Below are positions 33,608 through 44,562 of a stretch of DNA of 64,000 nucleotides, in pieces (positions within the stretch are counted from its first letter, which is position 1; each line of letters starts with the position of its first letter). Source of the DNA: Reticulitermes speratus (lineage: Eukaryota; Arthropoda; Insecta; Blattodea; Rhinotermitidae); the NCBI GenBank assembly GCA_021186555.1, contig JAJKFL010000012.1:16131711-16195710 (forward strand). Direction: 5' to 3'. A program made the position numbers and the translations under genes. The notes beneath the pieces were generated by a model. The model was given only the letters and a program-made list of their open reading frames with translations. It did no database searches and was not told the DNA's origin.

Positions 33608-34778
33608 ACCATAAACAGTATTACTTTACGTTTTCAGTAACTAAACACACATTTAAAACACGTATTGTTAAATAACACAAAAGTGCATTGTCCAGGTCTA
33701 GTTGCAGTGGCGAATTGACACTATATTCAGTGAACAAGCACGTAGATATTAGAGCTGCTTCTGAACACTGTGTGAGAATGGCGCTGATGACGCTGAAAAC
33801 TAAGTTCCATACTTATGAGAAAGATAAGCGAAAAAGGAAGGCAAAAAAGCAGAAGCTATGAGTGGCTGAAAGTATAGAGGATTAGTGGAGTCGAGTCTCT
33901 CATTTGACCACTTCGTTTCAGAGTTAACATCTGTATTACAACACGTCGTTTTAAATTAACGTATGTATTACCCATCGAAATAACAGTGCTCACAGACAAG
34001 GGCAAACACCAAGAAAATGAAGAAAAGTAATGCAAAGCGAGAAGAAAACGTAAATCCAATTAAGTGACACTCTAATTATTTTGTATACATTCTGCCACAA
34101 AGAAAAACAGTATCAAGGGCAATCATTTCTGAATTATTTATGCTTACAGAACATGCGCTATTCTTACGTCTCTGAAAACTGCGAGTTCACGTTGGACCCA
34201 AAGAAGGACCAAACATTTTACAGTTATAAAGCGAAACATTTTGATTTGCAGTCACAAAGTACGCCTATTATGGGGGGGGGGGGGGGGAACCAAGGTTATG
34301 ATGGACAAGACATGTAGCTCGGGGGAGAGAAAGCTGCTAAGAGAATTTTGGTGGAGAACACGTCTTGGAAAGAGAACGTTTGGAAAACCGATAATGAGTA
34401 CGTAGACATTATTCGGAAGAGTCTTAAAATTAATACAAAGCGCACATAGCCTATACGTAACATTAACACAAAGAACATTTTTCCTTGGTATCTAATTGTG
34501 TCTTACTATTTTCTCCTATTCTAAAACATGTTCTGAGCGCGTCATGCAGACGAAACGTATCGAACTACGTTCTTTGTTAAAGCGACTTTCAACGTTCCGG
34601 AGCATGTTAGTTTGTGCGTTATCTTAATTCATCTGCCTGATTCAACAATTTAGCGACGCTGCGCCATCTGTTGGAGTTACATAACATCGAATGAATGAGA
34701 ACGCAATCAGTAAGTAATAATAAATGAAAGATTTGCAAGGAAGTGGCCACGGCCTGTTTGAAAGTACTACTAGGCATT
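33608..34778. other. Unassigned DNA with a 16-base G run
   Basis: A run of 16 G lies at 34272-34287. At 34540-34560 CATGCAGACGAAACGTATCG resembles the 3' half of a hammerhead motif but lacks the CTGANGA box. No gene is seen. Confidence 0.4.
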
Positions 34779-35032
34779 GATCTCAGTGCCTGCGCGGTCT
34801 ATGGCGTGGGTCTGCGGCCGCTCGCTTGCTGGGATTGCGGGTTAGAATCCCGCCGAGGCAAAGATGTCTGTTGTGAGTGTTGTGTGTTGTAAGGTAGAGG
34901 TCTCTGCGACGGGCTGATCACTCGTCCAGAGGAGTCCTACCGAGTGTGGTGTGTCTTGAGTGTGATCGTGAAGCCTTGATAATGAGCAGGCCCTGGCCAA
35001 CTAGGATTTGTTGCGCAATGGAAAAAAAAAAA
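34779..35032 (+). mobile_element. SINE family A copy
   Basis: Head GATCTCAGTGCCTGCGCGGT, box B-like GGGTTAGAATCCCGCCG with one change at TTCG to TTAG, body landmarks preserved, 3' end GTTGCGCAATGG plus A-tail. Confidence 0.85.
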
Positions 35033-35932
35033 CTATGCATTACACAGGACAGAATGAGGGAAACCTAACAAATCCTCATACGGTGTAACTAGTCCCCAGC
35101 TAGGAATGCAACCGACTACCTCTGAAATGGAAGTCAAACATCTTCATTCGTTGCCTGTACGAAATGTGAATCGATGTGGTAAGTAAATTACCATTGCCTA
35201 ACAAACAAACTAACTAACTAAATAAATAAATAGATTTCAGGCTTTCGCGGAGGTGCAGCTGAGGTATTCGCTCTTCTGGAATGTTGAGCAGCGTATTGGT
35301 AGTAGTTTGTTACTACTTCTACTACTATTACTACTTCTATTATATATATACTACTACCACCACTACTACTGACATCCACCCCACCACACATCACACATTA
35401 CAACTACAACACTACTACTACTACTACTACTACCACCACTACTACTACCACCACCACCACCAACCACCCGGCCGACCAATCAACGCCACTCAACATCCCA
35501 GGAGAGCCAAGACCTCAGCTAACTCACTCATTTACTTACTCACTCTCTAAATCACTCGTGGAGCAGGCTCTTTGCGAAGCTGTCGCTCATTTACTCAAGA
35601 AACTTCTCCACTTTTATGGAACCCGAAAGTTCACAAACAACCACCCCTGATCCCCAGTAAGCGAACAATACACAGTGGCTAAGTAAAGGTATGAAGAATT
35701 TTTATGAGCACAGCGAACAAAGTAACTCAAACAACGACCTAATACTTTCCATCTTCTACCAGAGCTCCGTAACAGGAGCGCTGAAGTGTAAGAATCGCAT
35801 TACGGTTCACGCCGTTAAGGCGTCTCTGCACGAAGAGCATCACAAGCGTTATGTCCTGCCATCGACATTACTAAGGAACCGGGTGCCTTCCCTTACACCC
35901 GATATTGCACCTTCCGATACAGGCGACAGGGA
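35033..35932. other. Unassigned DNA with an ACT/CAC trinucleotide tract
   Basis: An imperfect (ACT)n, (CAC)n tract spans about 35310-35460, and its Tyr/His-rich frame is an artefact. No gene is seen. Confidence 0.45.
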
Positions 35933-36332
35933 GAACAACTGAGTCTTAACTTCACACTGCACGTCACGTGTTGTGTCCCTTGCGTGTGCATGCAACGTGC
36001 CTCAACATGCACGAACAACTGAGTCTTAACTTCACACTGCACGTCACGTGTTGTGTCCCTTGCGTGTGCATGCAACGTGCCTCAACATGCACGAACAACT
36101 GAGTCTTAACTTCACACTGCACGTCACGTGTTGTGTCCCTTGCGTGTGCATGCAACGTGCCTCAACATGCACGAACAACTGAGTCTTAACTTCACACTGC
36201 ACGTCACGTGTTGTGTCCCTTGCGTGTGCATGCAACGTGCCTCAACATGCACGAACAACTGAGTCTTAACTTCACACTGCACGTCACGTGTTGTGTCCCT
36301 TGCGTGTGCATGCAACGTTCCTTAACATGCAC
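35933..36332. repeat. Tandem repeat, 80-bp unit, 5 copies
   Basis: Units start at 35933, 36013, 36093, 36173 and 36253. The unit contains GAACAACTGAGTCTTAACTT, GCACGTCACGTGTTGTGTCC and TGCATGCAACGTGCCTCAAC. The first four units look identical and only the last carries changes (GTTCCTTAAC). The unit has the palindromes CACGTG and TGCATGCA. The short minus frames are repeat artefacts. Confidence 0.95.
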
Positions 36333-36785
36333 GAACAAGTATTCAGATAAGTACTTTCCTCGGAAGATGGTGATTATGAAGTTTACCCGTCTTTTGGGAT
36401 ACGACGCCGTGTATCCTGATCATCATCTTCTTCTTCTTATATGGCGCTTCGGTCCGTTGTCGGGTCATAGTCTACCCGCTGCCTGGGTTTCGAGACGAGT
36501 TTTTACGAGGTGACGGTGTCAGCCCCATGCCCAACCCCCAACTTGAACCGCTAGGGCTCTCTTTCTCTGGCACCTCGCTCAAAATCTATCAGGCAAAGGC
36601 TGCGCTACCAGCAGCTAGGCTACCGAGACATAGCTGTGTATGCTGATACAGGTGTAGCAAAGTGTCAGAGGACCCTGCTACCTCCACAGGCCTGATGGCC
36701 TGAGCACACACACGTACGTACATACATGGGCTACATACGAGTAAACACACACACATGTGTCCTAAAATTTCGTAAAATGTGTAAT
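36333..36785. other. Unassigned DNA
   Basis: Contains a few TTCTTC runs and ACAC repeats (36700-36760). No gene is supported. Confidence 0.4.
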
Positions 36786-37080
36786 CTGTCCTATTACAGG
36801 CCTGCGCAGGCCCCAGGCGGTTGAGGATTCCAGAATTTCTAGAAAATCGGCACATGAAGGTGGTAAGGTTATCAGTCCTACGCACCGACCGCCTTTACCC
36901 CCCCCCCCCCCAGGAGATATTCGTGGTACTCATTTCCGTTAGAGGCTGAGTCGACCCCAGGGCCATAGTGCGACTGGAAAGTTTAAGTCAATGAAGAATC
37001 CCGATGGCCCCATCGGGAATCGAACCAGCGAGCTTCCGGCTTGTAGTGCAGTGCCTCAACCAACTGCGCCACCGCGTGCA
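36786..37080 (-). mobile_element. SINE family D, full-length copy
   Basis: Minus strand. ATTACAGGCCTGCGCAGGCC, AATCGGCACATGAAGGTGGT, a 14-base C run (36898-36911) in place of the usual short C stretch, GACCCCAGGGCCATAGTGCG, box B side GGGAATCGAACCAGCGAGC and the head CAACCAACTGCGCCACCGCG. Confidence 0.85.
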
Positions 37081-38015
37081 CCTCTGAAAACGTGTAGCAT
37101 TACTAAAAACACAACTCATTTTCTAAGGTGTCAATATGTCCCTACGACCACATGATGACGCGAGCGCACTTTAGAGTAGACCAAGCAATCCTCAAAGCCG
37201 TGGTCATCAATTGGGCCTACATGGTGTTCCGAATACAGCATCGTTAAATAAACCGAAGTTATAGTACTATCTACGTCGTGCACTTACATAATCTGCTAAT
37301 ATCCTTCCCCGAATTCGGCTTACATCATCTGACAAAGAAACAATTAGGGGTAAAGGCGCAGCGTATTCCTGTAATATCCGACAATGTGGCAGAAGGAGAG
37401 TTAATTTAAGGGCAGGCTCCTATCGATACAGCATCCTAGACGGGGATGCTAATGGCAGCCCATCACTCCTGGGGAATGGGATGGCAATTTAAGTTGCAGC
37501 TGGCAGCTGAGACCATCACTCCAAAACTCCTTCACCAGGTGATATATTACCCCTCGCACTGCGTATCCAGCCAGAACTTCACGCAAACCGCAACACAATT
37601 ATGCTAAGAGCGAGCAGTAAAAGCGACCACACCAAAGTTTTACCACATTTTCTGCAATGGACGACGAGGTACAGTGTATGATGGAAGTCAGAGCCAAAGT
37701 GAAACAGGACACTACAGCATAAATACTGATAATTATCATTATGTAATTAGACCAAACAGAGACACCGTTTGTACGCTTGTCGTTCGTCTCCATGGAAACC
37801 AAACTGAAATGTCAGTTACTTACGACAGCATCACAAAATGGGAGCAATAAACTGCAATGTAATACTTTCTTAACTCGGTAGAGTCTACTGTAATGCCAAA
37901 ATCTGCGGTAGGACGGGGTGGAGATTGGGGGGGGGGGGAGACTCTAAATAACATAGCAGCTACTCCCTTGATTTAAAAAACAAACACTAACACAGTCTTT
38001 CTACCAGATTAGCTC
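37081..38015. other. Unassigned DNA with dispersed repeat Y (37590-37810)
   Basis: The segment 37745-37805, read on the minus strand, matches 54165-54215 (TTTGGTTYCCAYRGAGACGA type phrase, then ACGACAARCG). Both may be copies of one unclassified repeat. A 12-base G run is at 37927-37938. No gene is seen. Confidence 0.4.
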
Positions 38016-38418
38016 ATTTTTTTCCCAGTGGCAAAACAGCCCCTAGTGGGCCAGGGCGTTCTCATTATCGAGGCTTCACGATCACACTCAAGACACACCA
38101 CACTTGGTAGGACTCCTCTGGACGAGTGATCAGCCCGACGCAGAGACCTCTACCTGACAACACACAACACTCAGAACAGACATCCATGCCCCCGGGCGGG
38201 ATTTTTTTTTTTTTTTTGCCTGTCCGGGGTTTTTTCCCTTTGATCCATTTTTGTACTGTTTAAATCCTTTCGTCCTTCATGTCACTTTACGTTCCATGCT
38301 ACCGTCCTTACAACAAACACAACACAAACATCCATGCCCCCGGTGGGATTCGAACCCACAATCCCAGCAAGCGAACGGCCGCAGACCTACGCCTTAGACC
38401 GCGCGGCCACTGGGTTCA
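38016..38418 (-). mobile_element. Fused SINE dimer: family B head and body joined to family A body
   Basis: Read on the minus strand: head at 38418-38340 (tRNA-like, GGGTTCGAATCCCACCGG), family B body (GTCACTTTACG reverse complement, GGATCAAAGGG), an A-tail at 38205-38218, and then directly TCCCGCCCGGGGGCATGG followed by a family A body and its own tail near 38016. The second unit lacks its tRNA head and begins at the last bases of box B. The same junction occurs at 42702, and comparable ones at 42848 and 51102. Confidence 0.8.
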
Positions 38419-39121
38419 GATCAGGTCATACTGAATCTAGTTACTAACACGTGGTATATATATTTACCGCCTACAACGGCGAAGATTTCTTCAGACCAGT
38501 AGCATGGAGAATAGTATTGAGACACGCGGTTCGACGACACACGACATAATTTATGTAAGGGTCAAATAAACAACTAAAATCACGTAGATCCTTCGTGTAC
38601 AGTCAGGTCTCAGTAGTCATTGTGGTCAAGGGTGTGGTATATAGATACGTGTGGGCCTATCAGCCATATTTAACCTTCACACACCCACAATCGATAACAA
38701 AGTTTTCAAATTAACTTGTGTGAAAAGTTTAAAGAAACCTTAATATGCTTACTTCACCTTCTTGAAGTTAAGAAGAAAAACTTTTTTAAAAACCTTATTA
38801 GCTCACTGTAACCAGTGTGTCCATGTAAAAGGAAAAGATCAAATGAAGTCTTAGGAGGGCTCTTGCATCGGTTACGTCCAACGAAATGGAAGCAGAAAGA
38901 AACTTGGAGATGCAACTGGGGAAAGCAATATATTGCAACTAGGGGAAAGTTTCGTGATAAATCCACGTCGAAGCAGTCGAGGGTGTCAAATGACATAGCG
39001 AAGAACGGAGAAGAAGGGAATGAGAAAGGAACGAAACAACAGGAGAAGGGAGCGAAACGAGACGGAAGAACGGAGGGAGTGGTCCCTACGCTTAATTAAG
39101 CACCGCGCCGTAAAAATGTAT
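38419..39121. other. Unassigned low-copy DNA
   Basis: No gene is supported. The frames at 38754-39099 are opposed and without motif. Confidence 0.4.
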
Positions 39122-39372
39122 GGAGGAGTGCAGCTATAACTCCACTCATTTTAACCTCAGCACTACGTGAATATGAGTGGTAAGCTTCATCATCCGGCCG
39201 CTTTACTTCCGAGGAAAGAGCCGCCAGTACTCGTTGGGTAGGACGGTGGGAGGGCCCCAAAGTCAAGCTGAACACTGCATAGAAGAATCCATAACACACA
39301 CACACACACTTATCCTCGGCTGTCTAGCAAGTAGCCTAGCCTCCTTATACTGACTGAGCTATCGCGGCTGGG
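39122..39372 (-). mobile_element. SINE family E copy, diverged
   Basis: Minus strand. GCAGCTATAACTCCACTCAT, CATCCGGCCGCTTTACTTCC, CCAGTACTCGTTGGGTAGGA and the head ACTGACTGAGCTATCGCGGC. An (AC)n run (39298-39310) interrupts the box B area. Confidence 0.7.
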
Positions 39373-39398
39373 GAGGAGATAGAACAGTTTCAAAATTA

Positions 39399-39583
39399 CA
39401 GTCGAACCCGGTTATAACGACATCGGTTTAAGCGACACCTCGTATATAACGTCAGATGTTCTGTGGTACCAATAAATTCCTCACTGTTAACCATAATATT
39501 ATATGCCTCGGTTATAACAACACTCGTTTATAACGACAAAAAATATTCAGTCCATTTCGTGACGTTATAACCAGAGTTCGACG
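39399..39583. mobile_element. TA-flanked MITE, copy 2
   Basis: Same orientation as the copy at 19035. CAGTCGAACCCGGTTATAAC at the left, CGTTATAACCAGAGTTCGAC at the right, TA on both sides. Internal sequence aligns along the whole length (TCTGTGGTACCAATAAATTC, TCACTGTTAACCATAA). Confidence 0.75.
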
Positions 39584-39779
39584 TACAAGACGAAGTGCAC
39601 GGAGATCTAAGAACATACAATAACCGATAAAATAAAGGAGAGGATGAACAGGAAACGTAGTTTCTCACTTCATTTAAGGATGAAGAGATGTGTGTTAATA
39701 TCATGTAACAGACAAAAGTGTAATTCAGACTTCGAAAAGTGTTTTGGGGAAAAAAGTGTGGGAACCAGCTGTAAGGACA
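39584..39779. other. Unassigned spacer
   Basis: Short stretch between a MITE and a LINE end. Nothing recognised. Confidence 0.4.
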
Positions 39780-40111
39780 TAATCTTCTTCTTCTGCTTCG
39801 TCATAGGGTCCTTACAGTTTAACCAATGCCTCCTTCACAATGATACCCCATACGGATCTCTCTTCTGCTTTCTTCCTCCATCTCTTGACACCGATCGATT
39901 TAAGATCATTCTCAATACAGTCCAACCACCTTAATTTTGGTCTTGCTGCTTTTCTACTTCCATCTGGTTTCCCCACAAATACTTTCTTCACGGTCCTATC
40001 GCCAGACATTCTTACCACATGACCAGCCCATTCTAGTCTTCTTACCTTTATTGTTGTTGCAATATTTGGTTTTCTATACATAACCTGCAAATCATTATTA
40101 GCTCCAGCCAT
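39780..40111 (-). pseudogene. Non-LTR retrotransposon C-terminal fragment (second type)
   Basis: Minus frame 39812-40111 (99 codons) carries the tail phrases VRRLEWAGHVVRMSGDR, GSRKAARPKLRWLDCIE and ERSVWGIIVKEA, typical of the C-terminus of insect LINE ORF2 proteins. A stop codon lies a few codons upstream of the ATG, and no RT catalytic motif is present, so the copy is 5'-truncated. It differs from the type at 26735 and 47430. Confidence 0.8.
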
Positions 40112-40181
40112 TTTGAGCCTTTACTGGGCGTAAGGACACAATCCAGGAAGAGATTTCAGGTTCTCACAGCGGTGTTGCTGA

Positions 40182-40405
40182 AGATTCAAGTCTTGTGGGT
40201 TGTTACGCCATGTTGACTGGTAAACACAAACGTTTCGAAGGACCACGGTTCCTTCATGTTCGGGGTCAAGCAGTCCAAGAAGTGTGATCTGACTTCATGA
40301 CATTGAAGACGAAGGCTCTACCAGCCTTCCAGACATCGGTAACAAGGTACCAGTATATACGGCGCAACAACCGAAAGACTCGAGTCTTCTTGTTTCGAGA
40401 TATTA
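40182..40405. mobile_element. Foldback element, degenerate inverted arms
   Basis: Left arm about 40182-40240 (CAAGTCTTGTGGGTTGTTAC, then ACGTTTCGAAGG) is the diverged reverse complement of the right arm about 40333-40403 (CTTCCAGACATCGGTAACAA, TATACGGCGCAACAACCGAA). The edge phrase ACGGCGCAACAACC is related to the arms of the perfect palindrome at 62477-62666. Confidence 0.5.
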
Positions 40406-40704
40406 ACCATAGGCCTAACGGTATATTTTGAAAACTAAGAGAACAATAAATTAAAAAACGTGATGAGTGAGGAGCAGGAAGGGACTAGAACAATACAAAA
40501 AAGATATGAGACTTAAGAATAAAAATTAGAAAATAAAAGAATAGCAGAAGTAGGGGGGAAAAAATAGAACAACTACCTTCCTTCAAAATATCCTAAAATA
40601 ATACTTTTAAATGTTTAATTATCTTCTGACAATTTGAAAATAATAGAAATGTGAAATTAATTACGAATGAGTTTGAAAGAATATGAGTAAAGACGTGGAA
40701 TGTA
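40406..40704. other. Unassigned A-rich DNA
   Basis: A-rich sequence leading into the 35-bp array. No gene. Confidence 0.4.
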
Positions 40705-41296
40705 AGAGGCTACTAATCAGACGGTTACCCTTAAATGTAAGAGGCTACTAATCAGACGGTTACCTTAAATGTAAGAGGCTACTGATCAGACGGTTACCCT
40801 TAAATTAAGAGGCTACTAATAGACGGTTACCTTAAATGTAAGAGGCATACTGACATCAGACGGTTAAACCTTAAATGTAAGAGGCTACTGATCAGACGGT
40901 TACCCTTAAAATGTAAGAGGCTAAATGTCTAACGGTTACCCTTAAATGTAAGAGGATACTAATCAGACGGTTACCCTTAATGTAAGAGGCTACTAATCAG
41001 ACGGTTACCCTTAAATGTAAGAGGCTACTAATCAGACGGTTACCCTTAAATGTAAGAGGCTACTAATCAGACGGTTACCCTTAAATGTAAGAGGCTACTA
41101 ATCAGACGGTTACCCTTAAATGTAAGAGGCTACTAATCAGACGGTTACCCTTAAATGTAAGAGGCTACTGATCAGACGGTTACCCTTAAATGTAAGAGGC
41201 TACTATCAGACGGTTACCCTTAAATGTAAGAGGCTACTAATCAGACGGTTACCCTTAAATGTAAGAGGCTACTAATCAGACGGTTACCCTTAAATG
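40705..41296. repeat. Minisatellite, 35-bp unit, about 17 copies
   Basis: The unit reads TTACCCTTAAATGTAAGAGG then CTACTAATCAGACGG. The first third contains several one- or two-base indels (such as ATACTGACATCAGACGG, TTAAACCTTAAATG, GGCTAAATGTCTAACGG), while the units from about 40950 are nearly identical. That edge-versus-centre pattern is typical of unequal exchange. Confidence 0.95.
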
Positions 41297-42506
41297 AAGA
41301 CGAACGCTCGAAAAATTAACAAAGCCACACACAAGATTGAAATTAGAAAGTGCAGAAAAAAAATAAGCACAAGACGGACCAGAAAGAGAAAAACTGGCGA
41401 CAGCAGCAAACAGCAGACGTAAGACTTTCCTTAAATTATTTAACGACGCCTTCTCAAGTGCTCAGGACATGAAGCATCGAATTCCGATAATTCCGCGTAG
41501 TTCTTTCGGAAGGACTGCTTCGTAGATTACTAAATTATTTAGTTCACAGATTCTCTCGGCCATGCTGTGTGGTACATACCGATGTTTCAGTCTTCTACCG
41601 TAAAGATATACAGCAGGGTCCTCCGAAACTACGCTTCATTCCAGCAGCAGTTTATCTTACGCTCCATCTCATCAGTAGTTTAAAGTGATGGTGAAGGAAG
41701 AGGTCGTACGTGTTCTAAGGTCCCGCCGTATCTTGTTTCGTATCTCAGTACGGGCGCAACCGTCTTTGCAAAGCCTTCTATGTTACTGAGGTTCGCGGAA
41801 GGCTCTTCTGAGCTCGGTAATGAACCTTCTGGTTCCATGAAAGGTGAAGAAACTTTCTGATTAATTGCGCGCGTATCAGATTCACAAGTAAGACTTTGCT
41901 CCACAGTGTTAATTACAGAGAATCTTCCGTCACAGTAAGAGACTATGTCTCACAAACAATAAAGGGCAAAACAAGTCTTTGAAATTATATACACCAGAGC
42001 AACGAGATATAAGAAGGTTATAAGTTGGTAATTCTGAGTATACACAAAGAAATAAAACTTAGTACGTTTGAGAAAGGTGGGACTAAAGGACACGCATCAC
42101 GTTCTACAGAAATGTAAAACTGCTTCGAGGGGTAAACGATACAATGAAGTAACTCTGTACGAAGTCAGATGAAACCAAAGACAAGGGCGACAGGGGATGT
42201 TACTAGTATGTATGAAGGGATAGAAATTCCGAAGGAAACCTTTTGTCGAATTTACTCTCATACACCCTCAACGAACGACAAATAAGAACAAATGAGACGT
42301 CGGTTGGGTATGAGGCAGAAGGAGACGACGGAAAAATATCGTCATAAAGTATACTGACAGAAGTACGTCTGCTCACTTCAAAACTGGCTTAAAGTTTTGC
42401 TTCCAGTATTTAAGCAATGTTCATATCAACACACTAACATTATAAGTATTAACCCCATCAAACACTTATTAATTATTAATCTAAGGGTACTTAGAAATTC
42501 ATATAA
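41297..42506. other. Unassigned DNA, with a repeat-like peptide trace
   Basis: The minus frame 41680-41904 includes PFMEPEGSLPSSEEPSANLS, a phrase I associate with a widespread non-host repeat in arthropod sequence sets. It is probably relic repeat and not a gene. Nothing else is recognised. Confidence 0.35.
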
Positions 42507-43060
42507 ATTTTTTTTTCCCCAATGGCTCGACAGCCCCTTGGAGGCCTAGACCGCCTCATTTTTCGAGGCTTCACGATCACACACACTCAGACACACCACA
42601 CTCGGTAGGACTCCTCTGGACGAGTGAGCAGCCCGTCGCAGAGACCTCTACCTGACAACACACAACACTCACAACAGACAGACTACCATGCCCTTGGCGG
42701 GTTTTTTCTTTTTTTTGTCTGTCCGGGGTTTTTCCCCTTTGATCCATTTTTGTACTGTTTAAATCCTTTCGTCCTTCATGTCACTTTACGTTCCCTATTA
42801 CCGTCCTTACGACAAACACAACACAAACATCCATGCCCCCGGTGGGAATTTTTTTTTTTGCCTGTCTGGGATTTTTCCCTTTGATCCATTTTTGTACTGT
42901 TTAAATCCTTTCGTCCTTCATGTCACTTTACGTTCCCTATTACCGTCCTTACAACAAACACAACACAAACATCCATGCCCCCGGTGGGATTCGAACCCAC
43001 AATCCCAGTAAGCGAGCGACCGTAGACCCACGCCTTAGACCGCGCGGCCACTGGGATCAG
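42507..43060 (-). mobile_element. Fused SINE trimer: B head and body, B body, A body
   Basis: Read on the minus strand from 43060: one tRNA-like head (GATCCCAGTGGCCGCGCGGT, box B GGGTTCGAATCCCACCGG), family B body, A-tail, junction at 42848 into TTCCCACCGGGGGCATGG and a second family B body, A-tail, junction at 42702 into CCCGCCAAGGGCATGG and a family A body with tail near 42507. Only the first unit has a head. The junctions fall at the same place as in the dimers at 38205 and 51102. Confidence 0.85.
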
Positions 43061-43824
43061 CATATACTATATTAGAAAGACCAAATATGTCAATATGTAC
43101 ATAAGCCACGAGTATTTAGCAAAGTAAGACCGCAACAATTAAAAGCACAACTACCCCTACAAATATTATGTTACCCTTACTTTTTTCTGACAGCAGACAC
43201 GAGTCATTCTTATTCGAAACCCACACTCAGGCATGCAGTAACAAACAAAACGTGCATTTTTCCTGTCTTCTTCATATTACGTGGAAATGCAGCCACTGCT
43301 ATTCAAAGCTCGGATACAGTTTTTATTTTGCAAGGTACATTCTGATTAGTTTCTACAACATGCTGATACTTACAAGGCTACACTCGAAATACCGTGTAAA
43401 TGCTACCTAAATGAGAAACCTCCCGTATATTCAACTTAACAATTCGGTTGATATTTCCAATAAAACATATGTCACATCCGCTGATAAGTCAGTCGATGAT
43501 ATTTAAGGCAAATTTACATCATTCGATGCTTATTTAACGACACTACCAGTAACTCGGACCACAGCGCGTCGAGTGATTGGATGATAGTTAATAATGAAAT
43601 GTAAAGGATCTGGAAGGAACAGGTGGTGGCCTAATTTAACGTAATATTACGGCACGTACGTGAACGGATTGAGGAGAAACACGAGAATCTTCAGGATAGC
43701 CAAAGAGCCCGGCTACATTCGAACCGGACACCTCCGAATAGAAATATGAAGCAAAACTTCTGGGTGGTTATCCTGAAAACAAAACTCTATTCATAAATAC
43801 TCTGGAGGAAAAATGACACGCTTT
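43061..43824. other. Unassigned DNA with a short tRNA-like fragment (43607-43743)
   Basis: 43607-43743 begins GGATCTGGAAGGAACAGGTG and contains CTACATTCGAACCGG and CACCTCCGAATAG, a pattern also visible in part at 34737 and 62867. It may be another low-copy repeat. No gene is seen. Confidence 0.4.
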
Positions 43825-44102
43825 TATGGTGAAGGGCCCCGCAGCAGATACTACGGACGCACCGCAGCCTTAAGGCTTATTGTGCAACCCTGTGATGAAG
43901 ATGATTAGTTTTTTTCTCTCATTTTTCCGTGTAATGGAGCACCGGTGGAATGAAACTGACAGGGGAAGACCGAAGTACTCGGGGAAAAACCTGTCCCAGT
44001 GCCACTTTGTCCACCACAAATCCCACACGGACTGACCCGGGATCGAATCCGGGCCTCCGCAGTGGGATGCCGGCGACTAACCGCCTGAGCCATGGCACGG
44101 CC
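43825..44102 (-). mobile_element. SINE family C, full-length copy
   Basis: Minus strand. GAAGGGCCCCGCAGCAGATA, CACCGGTGGAATGAAACTGA, GTCCCAGTGCCACTTTGTCC, box B side GGGATCGAATCCGGGCCTCC and head CCGCCTGAGCCATGGCACGG. It is the best family C reference in the window. Confidence 0.9.
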
Positions 44103-44562
44103 AAAATCACAAGTTAATAAATGAACACTAAAGCAGACAGCAAAAGCAGTCACCACTGTCTTGCAGACAGCCTGAGATGTCAGATGCCAGTTAATCAGGA
44201 AGGAATGTCTGCATGCGTCCGCAACATGAAGTATTTACAAGCTTCCAGCTATCATATACAAGACCTCCGTTCCAAGTCCTAATTTCAATAGTAATTAATT
44301 TTCTCCTGCATTCCTGTGGACATGACTACGTTGTCAGGGGAATTCGTAACAGAAGCCGAGCGAAGAAAACACAAAGGCAACGATAATAATGAGTACATGA
44401 AGAAGTCGGCGGCACCATAGTGCCTGATTAATTGCAATGGCAACAAGGTGATGGCTAGAGTAGACTGCATGGACCGCTGACGGGGGGTCTTCGAAATCCG
44501 GCTCAAACGTCAACCGAGACACAGAATTCGACCCAAGTCCTCCTGGTACCCAGCTGGTAACA
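44103..44562. other. Unassigned low-copy DNA
   Basis: Nothing recognised before the 39-bp array. Confidence 0.4.

Noticed and set aside
34530..34570. Another hammerhead motif
   Set aside because: Has ACGAAACGTAT but no CTGANGA box before a pairing stem, so the catalytic core cannot be formed.
40705..41296. Telomere-like repeat because of TTACCC
   Set aside because: The period is 35 bases and the arthropod telomere repeat TTAGG is not repeated here.
41680..41904. Host gene with MEPEGSLPSSEEPS
   Set aside because: The phrase is familiar from repeat-derived predictions in arthropods and the frame has no other support.
44030..44102. Genuine tRNA gene (also at other SINE heads)
   Set aside because: A and B boxes are present but the cloverleaf is incomplete and each is followed by the family-specific SINE body, so these are SINE heads.
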